Shown in pieces: positions 15,255-22,963 of a DNA stretch of 45,712 bases; position 1 is the first letter of the stretch, and the number at the start of each line of letters is the position of its first letter. A model generated the notes under the pieces. That model was not told the DNA's origin. It ran no database searches and saw only the letters and a list, made by a program, of their open reading frames with translations. The position numbers and the translations under genes were made by a program. The stretch is taken from positions 1 through 45,712 of the forward strand of contig JAKSLF010000025.1 of the NCBI GenBank assembly GCA_024401355.1, read 5' to 3'. This DNA is from Bacteroidales bacterium (GTDB lineage Bacteria > Bacteroidota > Bacteroidia > Bacteroidales > Marinilabiliaceae).

Positions 15255-17030
15255 CTATACCTTGAATATTCTAATAGCGTCGGTCACCTCTTGCAGCATT
15301 CTTTGAAGTTCTTGTGCACTTGCAGCCATTTCTTCAGCTCCTGCGGCATTCTCCTGGGTCACGCGGTTAAGTTCGTTGATAGCGGCGTTGACCTGGTTGA
15401 CTCCAGCGTTCTGTTCGATACTAGCGGCGGTAATCTCCTTAATGAGGTCGACAATCTTGTCGATTTTAGGGAGGAGTTCGTTGACAATCTTGTAAGCGTT
15501 TTCTGCTTCGGCGATACTTGATGTAGCTGTATCGTTGATGCCTCCGGCAGTTTCGTGAGTCTGGTCGGCGAGACGTCCGACCTCTTTTGCGACGACAGCG
15601 AAACCTTTGCCTTGTTCACCAGCTCTTGCGGCCTCAACGGAAGCGTTGAGCGAAAGGATGTTGGTTTGCATGACAAGTTCGTTGATAGCAGTCACATCGT
15701 TGGCGATGCGGCGGATAGCTTCGTAGCTGCTATTGGTTGCCTCGCCCATATTGTCGACCTGTTCGTTGATCTCTTCAGCCAGTTTGTTAGTCTGTATAGA
15801 GTTGTCAGTATTCTGCTGAATGTTAGCTCCCATCTCCTCCATAGAGCTTGAAATCTCTTCGAGCGAAGCAGCCTGTCGGTTGGCCGAGTTGGACATGTTG
15901 TTAGAAGCATTGGTGAGCTGTAATACAGACGTCTCTATAGCGTCGGAAACCTCGACAACAGGTTCGATGACCTTCTTTATCTTATCTTGCATATCTCCGA
16001 CACTACTAGCAAGTTCGATGATTTCGTCGCAGAACTTCGGCTGGTCGATATGCTGCCGGAGGTCGCCTGTAGCTATGACGCCGACCTCTTTGACAAGTTT
16101 CTTGATAGGATTTTCAAGACGTCGTCTGATACGTATGTATAGTACGACCAGAAGAGCAGTGACGCAGATGAAAGCACACAGGAGGAAGATTACAACAGTT
16201 CCCATCACCTGGTCATAGACTGTTCGCTCGACCTGTATCATCATAGATCCTTTGGTAATACCATTGAAGTCGATGAAAGGTATGCATGCGAGGAACTGAG
16301 TCTTGCCTAGAATTTCGGCTTCGCCAATCCATGGTGCATGCTTGATGAAGCAGGTGTCGATAGCCTCTTGTGGCATTTCGACCTTATTGAAATCGATATC
16401 CTTTACAGTAGAATTGAGGCATCGGCTTCCGGCAAAGATGTATATTTCGATGTCGTTCTGCATCTTTGACATTTCGAGAGTAGCTGTGTCGTCGGCCATG
16501 TATGCAACGAGAATTGCGGTTCCGAGTTCGAGTCCGCTGGATGTCTTGACAGGAGTGGCGAGGTATTCGCAAATCTTGTTGGCGAGGAAGTCGCCGCAAC
16601 CTTCGACCAAGCCTTTGTCGTGTGTGGCAGACGCGATATCCTTAACCTCTCTGGCGAGTATGTCGTCGTAGGATGATGTAAGGATTTTGCCGTCGTTGTC
16701 GGTGATGATGAATCCGTGAAGATTGGCGGCACGACAAACCATTTTCATCTTTATGTTGACGAGTTCCATATCATCGTTCATCCATGCGGTATGAATATCG
16801 TCGTGGTCGTCGTTGATAATCCTGGCTACATTTTCGAGGTTTCTGATTTGTGCTTCGAAAACAGTACGTGTAGAGACGAGTTTGGAATAGAGTTGTTTAG
16901 TCTCGTAATTCTTCATAATGTTCTTTTCGGCGGTGTATCCTATCACACAAGCAATGATAATAAGAATAACAACCAATATGATAGGCAGCATCACAATGCC
17001 GATGACATTATTGAATCTTTTTTTCTTCAT
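15255..17030 (-). CDS. Methyl-accepting chemotaxis protein
   Basis: A transmembrane chemoreceptor of 591 aa. TM1 is at about 9-32, followed by a periplasmic Cache-like sensor domain (about 35-270), TM2 at 276-299, a HAMP domain at about 300-352, and a long cytoplasmic coiled-coil signalling domain. The hairpin tip is at about 457-484, with the conserved '[20 protein letters not shown]'. In known systems it would signal through CheW and CheA. No che or flagellar genes are in the window, and most Bacteroidales lack swimming motility, so its output is open. There is no C-terminal CheR-tethering pentapeptide. It follows tadA by 96 bases containing two palindromes. Confidence 0.93.
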   Translation of the reverse strand: MKKKRFNNVIGIVMLPIILVVILIIIACVIGYTAEKNIMKNYETKQLYSKLVSTRTVFEAQIRNLENVARIINDDHDDIHTAWMNDDMELVNIKMKMVCRAANLHGFIITDNDGKILTSSYDDILAREVKDIASATHDKGLVEGCGDFLANKICEYLATPVKTSSGLELGTAILVAYMADDTATLEMSKMQNDIEIYIFAGSRCLNSTVKDIDFNKVEMPQEAIDTCFIKHAPWIGEAEILGKTQFLACIPFIDFNGITKGSMMIQVERTVYDQVMGTVVIFLLCAFICVTALLVVLYIRIRRRLENPIKKLVKEVGVIATGDLRQHIDQPKFCDEIIELASSVGDMQDKIKKVIEPVVEVSDAIETSVLQLTNASNNMSNSANRQAASLEEISSSMEEMGANIQQNTDNSIQTNKLAEEINEQVDNMGEATNSSYEAIRRIANDVTAINELVMQTNILSLNASVEAARAGEQGKGFAVVAKEVGRLADQTHETAGGINDTATSSIAEAENAYKIVNELLPKIDKIVDLIKEITAASIEQNAGVNQVNAAINELNRVTQENAAGAEEMAASAQELQRMLQEVTDAIRIFKV

Positions 17031-17058
17031 CTTAAATGTGTAATTATTGTGCGTTGTT

Positions 17059-17091
17059 ATGACTTAATGTCGTTTAAGTCATATCATGATA
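17059..17091. promoter_or_regulatory. Two adjacent palindromes upstream of the chemoreceptor gene
   Basis: A 9-bp perfect inverted repeat, ATGACTTAA (17059-17067) and TTAAGTCAT (17074-17082), has a 6-nt spacer. It runs straight into a 10-bp palindrome, TATCATGATA (17082-17091). Both lie 29-61 bases upstream of the receptor ATG. No T-run follows on the minus strand, so a repressor or activator site is more likely than a terminator. A near-consensus -7 sequence with one extra T lies just upstream (plus 17095-17103). Confidence 0.5.
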
Positions 17092-17126
17092 CGTCAAAAG
17101 ATAGGATTTGTTTCCTTTTGGTGAAG

Positions 17127-17567
17127 CTATTTTCTTTTGGTTGCGAAGAAATCGACCATGAGTTGGCTACATTGTTCGGCGAGTATGCCGGAAGTTACAG
17201 TAGTTTTGGGATGGAGGATGGAAGGTTGGCATCTTGAGTAGCCACGTTTATCGTCGGAAGCACCATAGACGAGGTGGCTCAGCTGTGCCCAAGCCAAAGC
17301 TCCGGCACACATGCAACAAGGTTCGACAGTCACGTAGAGAGTGCAGTCGGTAAGGTATTTTCCTCCGAGAGTTTGTGTGGCTGCGGTGAGGGCGATTATT
17401 TCGGCGTGGGCGGTCACGTCGGAGAGCATTTCGGTCTGGTTGTGTCCGCGTCCGACAATTTGTCCGTTGCAGACAACTACGGCACCGATAGGAACCTCTC
17501 CGGCTTCGAGAGCCTTGTGTGCCTCACGAAGTGCGGCTTGCATGAAAGTTTCGTCTGGAGTCAACAT
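17127..17567 (-). CDS. tadA: tRNA-specific adenosine deaminase-like protein
   Basis: A cytidine/deoxycytidylate deaminase-fold enzyme of 146 aa that should convert the wobble adenosine of tRNA-Arg(ACG) to inosine. Zinc ligands and the catalytic Glu are visible as HAE (54-56) and PCCMC (83-87, ligands C84 and C87). 'YGASDDKRGY' follows at 101-110, as in TadA. Length and motif spacing fit TadA, although related nucleoside or guanine deaminases cannot be excluded. It starts six bases after the lipoprotein gene and belongs to the rsgA operon. Confidence 0.88.
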   Translation of the reverse strand: MLTPDETFMQAALREAHKALEAGEVPIGAVVVCNGQIVGRGHNQTEMLSDVTAHAEIIALTAATQTLGGKYLTDCTLYVTVEPCCMCAGALAWAQLSHLVYGASDDKRGYSRCQPSILHPKTTVTSGILAEQCSQLMVDFFATKRK

Positions 17568-17573
17568 CGGCTA

Positions 17574-19475
17574 TTATCTTCTATTTCTCTTTGATGAACC
17601 TTTCATTCGGAACTTGCGTGCGAACTTGTCGGGAGTGAAGAGTCCGGTTTCGATTTCGACCTTAATGTCCCAGTTGGCACGGACGTTGACCCTTTCCATG
17701 TAGAAAGAGACTTGTTCGGGCTGTATGTTGTTCTTCCAGTCGCCGCTGTCGAACATACCGTTGCGATTGTTATCGTAGACAATACGTATCATATAGGTAG
17801 ATGGTTTGAGGTAGCGGAAAGCGACCTTACCATTTTTAGGAACATAATTCTGTCGGACGACCTCGTCCTTGTTGTCGAGCAGCTGAAGAAGCATATTGTC
17901 GGAAACCTTGTCGACAACGATGTAGAGAGTGCCGTATTTGTCGAGGCTGGTGACAGTGAACTTGTATTCCTGCTTGTCGCAGAAAACATCGTAGATGTCG
18001 CTTACGGCAGCAGAGTCGACTTCGATGACGTAGGAGTCGCCTGGAATCCATTCTGCTTTGACAGCCTTTCGTTTCAGGTTGACAGTATCGTCGATGGCTG
18101 TGTATTTCATTTCGACAAAGTTGGTGTCGACCTTATGCTTGAGTCTTATGTTCTCCCAGTTGAAAACCTTATAAGGAGTTTCGGAAGTGATATTTACTGG
18201 GCTGTAAGGTGCGGTAGAACCTTGCGAGCGAATGCTGAGAGTCTTTGGCTTTTGTGGTTTGTCGTTTTTGTTATCGGTCTTGCGTCGGCCGCGAGACTTG
18301 TCTTTTTTGTCGTCGGTAGCAGCTTTCTCAAAATGCCATAAAGTAAGAGTGTCGACCTTGTCGACCATGTTGTTGAGACTATCGAGCACGGGATAGGTGA
18401 CTGAGATCATCACGGAATCCTTGTGATAGATGAGAGTGTCGGTCATCCAGATGCTGACGGTATCGTTTTTGAGACTATATTCGACCGTTGCGTGGCAATT
18501 GTCCTTGTTGTCGGCGTTGTCCTGACCAGGGAAAGCTATGCGTGGCTTGTTTGCCATAGGACTGTTGAACGTGAGCTTGATATTGTTTCTTGTGCCACGG
18601 TTGTCGGAAGCGATATACTGGTTATAAATATTTTCTGTGAAAGCAAATAGTATGAGTGAATCTGGGGTGTAGACGAGAGTGTCGCGGACGACATGCTCGA
18701 AGACCCATTGTGAGGTGTCGGCCGAGAGTGAAAGAGAGTCGATGCGGACGCTGTCGTTGATTTGCCTTATTTCCCAGGAAGGCGTTACGGTGCTATCCAT
18801 CCAAGCGATCAGTTCGTTGCCTGGCTGGTCGTAGAGGTAGTTGCGGTTCTGGTCGTTAAGGGCGAAAATCTTATATTGGCGGTCGGCAGGGACATTCTTG
18901 ATAGCGAAGCGGCCGTAGTTGTCGGTTTTAGCGATTCGGACAGGAGGAACGGAAGTGAATGCGGTGTCGCTCAGGTTGGATTGGAGGAGGACGTAGCATC
19001 CGCTTATAGGAGAGACAGTTGCGGCATCATAAAGGTTGCCGGAAATCATCATGGAGTCTTGACTTTCGCCTGTAGAGAAAGTGAAAGTGAAATTTTCCAG
19101 GATGTTATTCTCGTTGAGGTCGGAGACACAATCAGCGAAGTCGAGAGTGTAAGTAGTGGCTGGCATGAGGCAAGTATCGCTGTCGAATCGGACGCGGAGC
19201 AGATTGCCGTGTGCGTCGAGCTTAGTCTTGGCGGCGACGGGAGGAGACATGACGAACTTAGTGTCCTGGTCCTTCAGCTGTATGTTCTCGTCGAACGTCA
19301 GAGTTATCATGTTGCCGTTGAATCCTGTTGAGTTGGGTTCGGGAGTAGACTTGATGAGGACTGGCGGCTTGCGGTCCTTGGGTCCGCCGGTCGGAGTGCC
19401 AGGGTTGGCGCAACTGATGGCGACAAGGATTAAAGCAAGTAATGAGAGAATGCTATAGGCCAGAGAGTGTTTCAT
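17574..19475 (-). CDS. Ig-like domain lipoprotein
   Basis: A predicted lipoprotein of 633 aa. The signal peptide ends in a lipobox with C22 ('LVAISCANPG'), and the next residues, 'GTPTGGPKDRKPPVLIKSTPE', are typical of a Bacteroidota family with an N-terminal Big_5/Ig-like domain (about 35-135: 'ITLTFDENIQLKD...FTFTFSTG'). The middle contains beta-rich repeats and a basic linker (near 'KDKSRGRRKTDNKNDK'). The C-terminal part has a pattern like 'YMIRIVYDNNRNGMFDSGDW'. It is probably exported and membrane anchored; its function is unknown. Its ATG overlaps the rsgA stop by four bases, and tadA follows by six. Confidence 0.85.
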   Translation of the reverse strand: MKHSLAYSILSLLALILVAISCANPGTPTGGPKDRKPPVLIKSTPEPNSTGFNGNMITLTFDENIQLKDQDTKFVMSPPVAAKTKLDAHGNLLRVRFDSDTCLMPATTYTLDFADCVSDLNENNILENFTFTFSTGESQDSMMISGNLYDAATVSPISGCYVLLQSNLSDTAFTSVPPVRIAKTDNYGRFAIKNVPADRQYKIFALNDQNRNYLYDQPGNELIAWMDSTVTPSWEIRQINDSVRIDSLSLSADTSQWVFEHVVRDTLVYTPDSLILFAFTENIYNQYIASDNRGTRNNIKLTFNSPMANKPRIAFPGQDNADNKDNCHATVEYSLKNDTVSIWMTDTLIYHKDSVMISVTYPVLDSLNNMVDKVDTLTLWHFEKAATDDKKDKSRGRRKTDNKNDKPQKPKTLSIRSQGSTAPYSPVNITSETPYKVFNWENIRLKHKVDTNFVEMKYTAIDDTVNLKRKAVKAEWIPGDSYVIEVDSAAVSDIYDVFCDKQEYKFTVTSLDKYGTLYIVVDKVSDNMLLQLLDNKDEVVRQNYVPKNGKVAFRYLKPSTYMIRIVYDNNRNGMFDSGDWKNNIQPEQVSFYMERVNVRANWDIKVEIETGLFTPDKFARKFRMKGSSKRNRR

Positions 19476-20407
19476 CTGTATTTGGCTGTGCTAGATTCGA
19501 CAATGTTGACATAGCTCTGGTATCGGGTGAGAGCGATGCGACCTTCAGCGACGGCAGTCTTCACGGCGCAGCCTGGTTCGTGGAGGTGAGTGCAGTTGTT
19601 GTACTGACAATCGTCGGACACCTTGAAAATATCGCGGAAGTAGTGTGCGATCTCTTCCTTTTCGATATTGGTGATGCCGAAACCGCGGATGCCGGGAGTG
19701 TCGATGACGTAACCTCCGAAGCTGAATTCGTGCATTTCGGCGTGAGTTGTGGTGTGCTTGCCGCTATTGTTGATTTCGCTAATTTCGTCGGTTTTGAGGT
19801 TAAGTCCGGGTTCTATGCGATTGATGAGAGTGGACTTGCCGACTCCGGAATGTCCGGCGACGACGCTGACCTTATCCTTGAGAAGTTCCTTGACCTTTTC
19901 GAGTCCGATTTCCTTTTTTGCGCAGATGTCCATGACCTGATATCCCATGCTGGTATAGATATCCTTGTAGCGATCGAGTTCGTCGAGGTCTTTTGCTGTG
20001 TAGCGGTCGACCTTGTTGAAGATGATGGCAACTGGGACTCCGTAGGCTTCGGCGGAAGCGAGGAATCGGTCGATGAAGACAGGAGTTGTGATAGGGAAAT
20101 TGACAGTCACGATGAGAAGAGCCTGGTCGACATTGGCGGCGAGGACGTGAGTCTGCTTGGAGAGGTTGGTGGACTTGCGGACCACGTAGTTTTTGCGTGG
20201 CAGAAGTTCGGTGATGGCTCCATCTTCGTCGTTGGTGGTAGCAGCATCTTCGAACATCACGTAGTCGCCGACGGCAACTGGGTTGGTGCTCTTGATGTCG
20301 TCAAGGCGCATCTTGCCTTTGATGCGGCAAGTGTGGAGAGAGCCGTTTTCGGCTCGGACGACATACTGGCTGCCCGTTGATTTTATGACCGTTCCTCTTT
20401 CTGACAT
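19472..20407 (-). CDS. rsgA: Ribosome small subunit-dependent GTPase A
   Basis: A circularly permuted GTPase of 311 aa that helps late maturation of the 30S subunit. It has an OB-fold at about 1-70, then the G4 motif NKVD (131-134) ahead of G1 GHSGVGKST (185-193) and G3 DTPG (236-239). The permuted order is diagnostic. A C-terminal zinc site uses C267, C272, H274 and C280. It is the first gene of the operon rsgA, Ig-like lipoprotein, tadA, and its stop overlaps the next ATG (ATGA). Confidence 0.96.
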   Translation of the reverse strand: MSERGTVIKSTGSQYVVRAENGSLHTCRIKGKMRLDDIKSTNPVAVGDYVMFEDAATTNDEDGAITELLPRKNYVVRKSTNLSKQTHVLAANVDQALLIVTVNFPITTPVFIDRFLASAEAYGVPVAIIFNKVDRYTAKDLDELDRYKDIYTSMGYQVMDICAKKEIGLEKVKELLKDKVSVVAGHSGVGKSTLINRIEPGLNLKTDEISEINNSGKHTTTHAEMHEFSFGGYVIDTPGIRGFGITNIEKEEIAHYFRDIFKVSDDCQYNNCTHLHEPGCAVKTAVAEGRIALTRYQSYVNIVESSTAKYR

Positions 20408-20430
20408 GTTTACATCGTGATAATGACGTG

Positions 20431-20461
20431 CAAAGATATGAAATAATTGCGAAATATGAAA
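20431..20461 (-). promoter_or_regulatory. Promoter of the rsgA operon
   Basis: On the minus strand TATCTTTG (plus CAAAGATA, 20431-20438) lies 19 nt downstream of TTTC (plus GAAA, 20458-20461). The start codon at 20407 is about 24 bases downstream of the -7 box. Confidence 0.6.
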
Positions 20462-20474
20462 TACGTATTATTAA

Positions 20475-20987
20475 TTATGTATGTAGTTGTCGTGATGCGG
20501 AACGAAGTCGGGTTCGCCACGAGAGGAGACGGGCGTAGACGGGGAGTGAAGAAGATGGTGGAAGAGGTGCGACGAGGTGGCGTGAAGGGAACGTTGTAGA
20601 ATTGAGAATTGGTCGAAGTGAAAGTGTTGCAGTAGTGGTGTCGGTTGCGGCGTTGAAATCGTTGTTGGACAGATTGTTGCGGAGGATGTTGATGTAGTGC
20701 GCACGAGCGAGTCCGCGTGCAGTTTTGTATTTGTTCTGTGAGTGGAGTTTGTTGATCCAATATTCGCGTCGTGATGGATTGGCGAAGTCGGCGGCGACAC
20801 GGTCGTTGGCTTCCTTGAAAAGAGCTCGGTTTTTGAGTTGTGCTTCGGAGTCGGGCTGTCGTCCGGGGCGGAAAGCCATAGTGTAGAGAGAGCCGTTGCG
20901 GAGAGTAAGAAGAAGTCCGCTGCGGCGGACGAGATGTCGGGCTCGTCGGATGTTTTTAGGAGAGTTGTATGTGAGTGAAACCTTCAT
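20475..20987 (-). CDS. Conserved hypothetical protein with an unusual C-terminal tail
   Basis: A basic protein of 170 aa. Residues 1-105 look like a normal conserved protein ('SLYTMAFRPGRQPDSEAQ', 'FKEANDRVAADFANPSRREYW', 'KYKTARGLARAHYINILRNN'), but I cannot assign a function. From about residue 115 the composition shifts to Thr/Ser/Pro/Arg-rich, low-complexity sequence ('NSTTFPSRHLVAPLPPSSSL', 'RTRLRSASRQLHT'), as if a shorter ancestral gene had lost its stop. Neither alternative frame gives a better tail. It has its own consensus promoter, divergent from the acyltransferase gene. Confidence 0.65.
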   Translation of the reverse strand: MKVSLTYNSPKNIRRARHLVRRSGLLLTLRNGSLYTMAFRPGRQPDSEAQLKNRALFKEANDRVAADFANPSRREYWINKLHSQNKYKTARGLARAHYINILRNNLSNNDFNAATDTTTATLSLRPILNSTTFPSRHLVAPLPPSSSLPVYARLLSWRTRLRSASRQLHT

Positions 20988-21009
20988 TAGTGTTGGCTTA
21001 AGAGTAGGG

Positions 21010-21041
21010 CAAAGATATGCTGAAAGTTCGACATTTGCAAA
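21010..21041 (-). promoter_or_regulatory. Promoter of the 170-aa hypothetical gene
   Basis: On the minus strand -33 TTTG (plus CAAA, 21038-21041), a 20-nt spacer and a perfect -7 TATCTTTG (plus 21010-21017) form a full consensus promoter, 23 bases upstream of the ATG at 20987. Confidence 0.7.
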
Positions 21042-21100
21042 TATTGTTTATAATAAAAAATGAAAGAAACGATGATAGGGAGCATTAGAAAAAAAATTAG

Positions 21101-21108
21101 TATCTTTG
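21101..21108 (+). promoter_or_regulatory. -7 box of the acyltransferase gene
   Basis: TATCTTTG fits the consensus exactly, 25 bases before the ATG at 21134. No clear TTTG lies 19-21 nt upstream, so strength is uncertain. It is divergent from the promoter at 21010-21041. Confidence 0.55.
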
Positions 21109-21133
21109 CATCTCACATTTTTAACGTCAAGAG

Positions 21134-22054
21134 ATGTCGACAATACTATATTATATTACATACGGTTTTTTGTGGCTGATATCGCTTCTGCCGCTGAGAG
21201 TGCTGTATGTTTTTTCGGACATGTTGTATTTCCTTGTTAGGAGATATTATCGCAGGGAAGTGGTGCATGAGCAGTTGAAGGGATCGTTTCCGGAGAAGAC
21301 GGAGGCGGAGATAGAGGAGATAGAGAAGAAATTTTATCATGCGTTTTGTGATTTCTTTGCAGAGGACATCAAAGCCTTCTCGATATCGAAGAAAGAGATG
21401 ATGAGAAGAGTGACATTTGGCGAGAAGGGATTGGCGGTAGTTCAGAAGCAGTTTGACGAAGGTAAGGACTATGTGTTTGTGTATCTGGGTCATTACTGCA
21501 ACTGGGAGTGGTTGGCGTCGTTTGCATACTGGACACCTTCGGCGTTGTGTTGTCAGCTTTATACTCCGCTGGAGAATGGATTGTTTGACAGGATATTTCT
21601 GAAAGTGCGCCAGAGATATGGTGGTGAGTGTATAGACAAGAACTTGGCATTGAGAAGGTTGCTGCAGTTGCGCAAGGAAGGCAAGAAAGTGTTTGCGGCA
21701 TTTATTACGGACCAGTTGCCACAATGGAAGGGAATGCATCACTTTATGCCATTTCTGAACAGGGAGACAGCCGTATTTGTTGGTGGAGAGCAGATGGCGA
21801 AGAAATTTAACGCATCGGTGGTATGTGCTAGGATAAAGCGTCCGAAGCGAGGACACTATAGTGTAGAGTATGAATTGATAACGGACAATCCGAAGGAAGT
21901 GCCGGATTATGAAATAACAGACACCTTCATGAGAGCATTGGAGGAAGACATCGTAAGAGTTCCGCACATGTGGTTGTGGACTCACAAGCGATGGAAGCGT
22001 TCGAAAGAAGAGTGGCTGGAGCGTCAGCGCAGAGCCGAAGAGTCATCGAAATAA
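21134..22054 (+). CDS. Lipid A biosynthesis acyltransferase (LpxL/HtrB family)
   Basis: A membrane-associated acyltransferase of 306 aa. An N-terminal hydrophobic segment (about 8-30) anchors it to the inner membrane. The HX4E catalytic motif is H120 to E125 within 'YLGHYCNWEW'. Further family blocks are 'AFITDQLPQW' and 'NRETAVFVGGEQMAKKFNA'. By family it transfers a fatty acyl chain from acyl-ACP to lipid A or a related acceptor; which position cannot be told. It opens the plus-strand envelope cluster, nine bases ahead of the GT11-like gene. Confidence 0.9.
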   Translation: MSTILYYITYGFLWLISLLPLRVLYVFSDMLYFLVRRYYRREVVHEQLKGSFPEKTEAEIEEIEKKFYHAFCDFFAEDIKAFSISKKEMMRRVTFGEKGLAVVQKQFDEGKDYVFVYLGHYCNWEWLASFAYWTPSALCCQLYTPLENGLFDRIFLKVRQRYGGECIDKNLALRRLLQLRKEGKKVFAAFITDQLPQWKGMHHFMPFLNRETAVFVGGEQMAKKFNASVVCARIKRPKRGHYSVEYELITDNPKEVPDYEITDTFMRALEEDIVRVPHMWLWTHKRWKRSKEEWLERQRRAEESSK

Positions 22055-22063
22055 AGAGGCGGA

Positions 22064-22897
22064 ATGATAGTCATCTGTAAACATACGAACCAGTTGTGCA
22101 ACCGCATATTCACGTATCTTCCAATAATATCGTATGCATTGGAAGCGAACGAGAAAGTGTGCTTCTGGTTTCAATATGACAAATATGCGGCCATGTTTCC
22201 GAACTTGGAGAAGCATGGTATAAAGTCGTATTGCGAGGACTCGAAAGTGAACTCGAAAGCCATATATAAAGTAGTCTATGGCATCGTGAGATTCTTCAAC
22301 CTGTTTGTGCATCTGGTGATAAAGCCGGGAGAGAAGATACCGCTGAGAAAACCTTGGGGAGTGTTGTTTGGTCCGCGGTGGAGAGAAGTGAGGTATGACA
22401 ACGCATACGTAGCGAAGCACCGAGAGACGTTGACAGACATGTTTGCTCCGACGGTGGAAGTGGAGTCGGAGTTGGACGGAATGTTTGGAAAAGAAGATGG
22501 AGTAGTGACAGTCGGTGTGCACATACGCCGAGGGGACTACAGGACATACAGGAACGGTCAGTACTACTATGAGAATGACGTTTATCTGAGGTGCATGAAC
22601 GACGTGAAGAGAGCGTTGGAGGCGGAGGGGAAGAGAGTGAGATTCTTCCTAAGTTCGAATGAGCGCTTTACGAAAGAGGAATTTCCTGGATGTGAGATAT
22701 TTTCGCAGGATGGAACATCGGTGGCAGTAGACCTTTATGGACTATCGAGATGTGACTATATAATGGGTCCGCCGAGTACGTTTTCGATGTGGGCGTCATT
22801 CTATGGGAAGAAACCTGTGAGGTATATGATGGACAAGAACGTGGACATGTCGCTGGATCAGTTTAGCGTAGTGGATGCGTTTGTGAAATTCAATTAA
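22064..22897 (+). CDS. GT11-like alpha-1,2-fucosyltransferase
   Basis: A glycosyltransferase of 277 aa. The motif HIRRGDY (153-159) is the GDP-fucose binding signature of GT11 and related fucosyltransferases. 'DLYGLSRCDYIMGPPSTFSMWASFYGKKP' near the C-terminus is the second conserved block. The N-terminal 'HTNQLCNRIFTYL' replaces the usual Gly-rich 'GNQLFQYA'. It would transfer fucose to a glycan during LPS or capsule synthesis; the donor could come from GDP-mannose made by ManC. It is closely packed with the acyltransferase gene. Confidence 0.85.
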   Translation: MIVICKHTNQLCNRIFTYLPIISYALEANEKVCFWFQYDKYAAMFPNLEKHGIKSYCEDSKVNSKAIYKVVYGIVRFFNLFVHLVIKPGEKIPLRKPWGVLFGPRWREVRYDNAYVAKHRETLTDMFAPTVEVESELDGMFGKEDGVVTVGVHIRRGDYRTYRNGQYYYENDVYLRCMNDVKRALEAEGKRVRFFLSSNERFTKEEFPGCEIFSQDGTSVAVDLYGLSRCDYIMGPPSTFSMWASFYGKKPVRYMMDKNVDMSLDQFSVVDAFVKFN

Positions 22898-22934
22898 AAG
22901 GAGTAATGAAAGTGTCTATGTCGGCATTTATTTA

Positions 22935-22942
22935 TATATTTG
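22935..22942 (+). promoter_or_regulatory. -7 box upstream of the Wzi-like gene
   Basis: TATATTTG matches the consensus, 21 bases before the ATG at 22964. It lies inside a small dyad, TCGGCA (22921-22926) with TGCCGA (22941-22946), that could be an operator or a weak terminator of the GT11 transcript. No clear -33 element is present. Confidence 0.45.
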
Positions 22943-22963
22943 CCGAATATGTCATAAAATAAT

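Noticed and set aside
15232-15256. Hairpin TAGTAC/GTACTA after the chemoreceptor gene as a terminator
   Set aside because: On the minus strand it is followed by an A-rich rather than a T-rich stretch, so intrinsic termination is unlikely.
19442-20380. 312-codon open frame antisense to rsgA
   Set aside because: It mirrors rsgA codons (Val, Asp and Ser-rich), and rsgA motifs on the other strand are unambiguous.
21146-21985. 279-codon open frame antisense to the acyltransferase gene
   Set aside because: The Arg/His/Gln/Tyr-rich composition is typical of a shadow frame, and the acyltransferase HX4E motif is on the plus strand.
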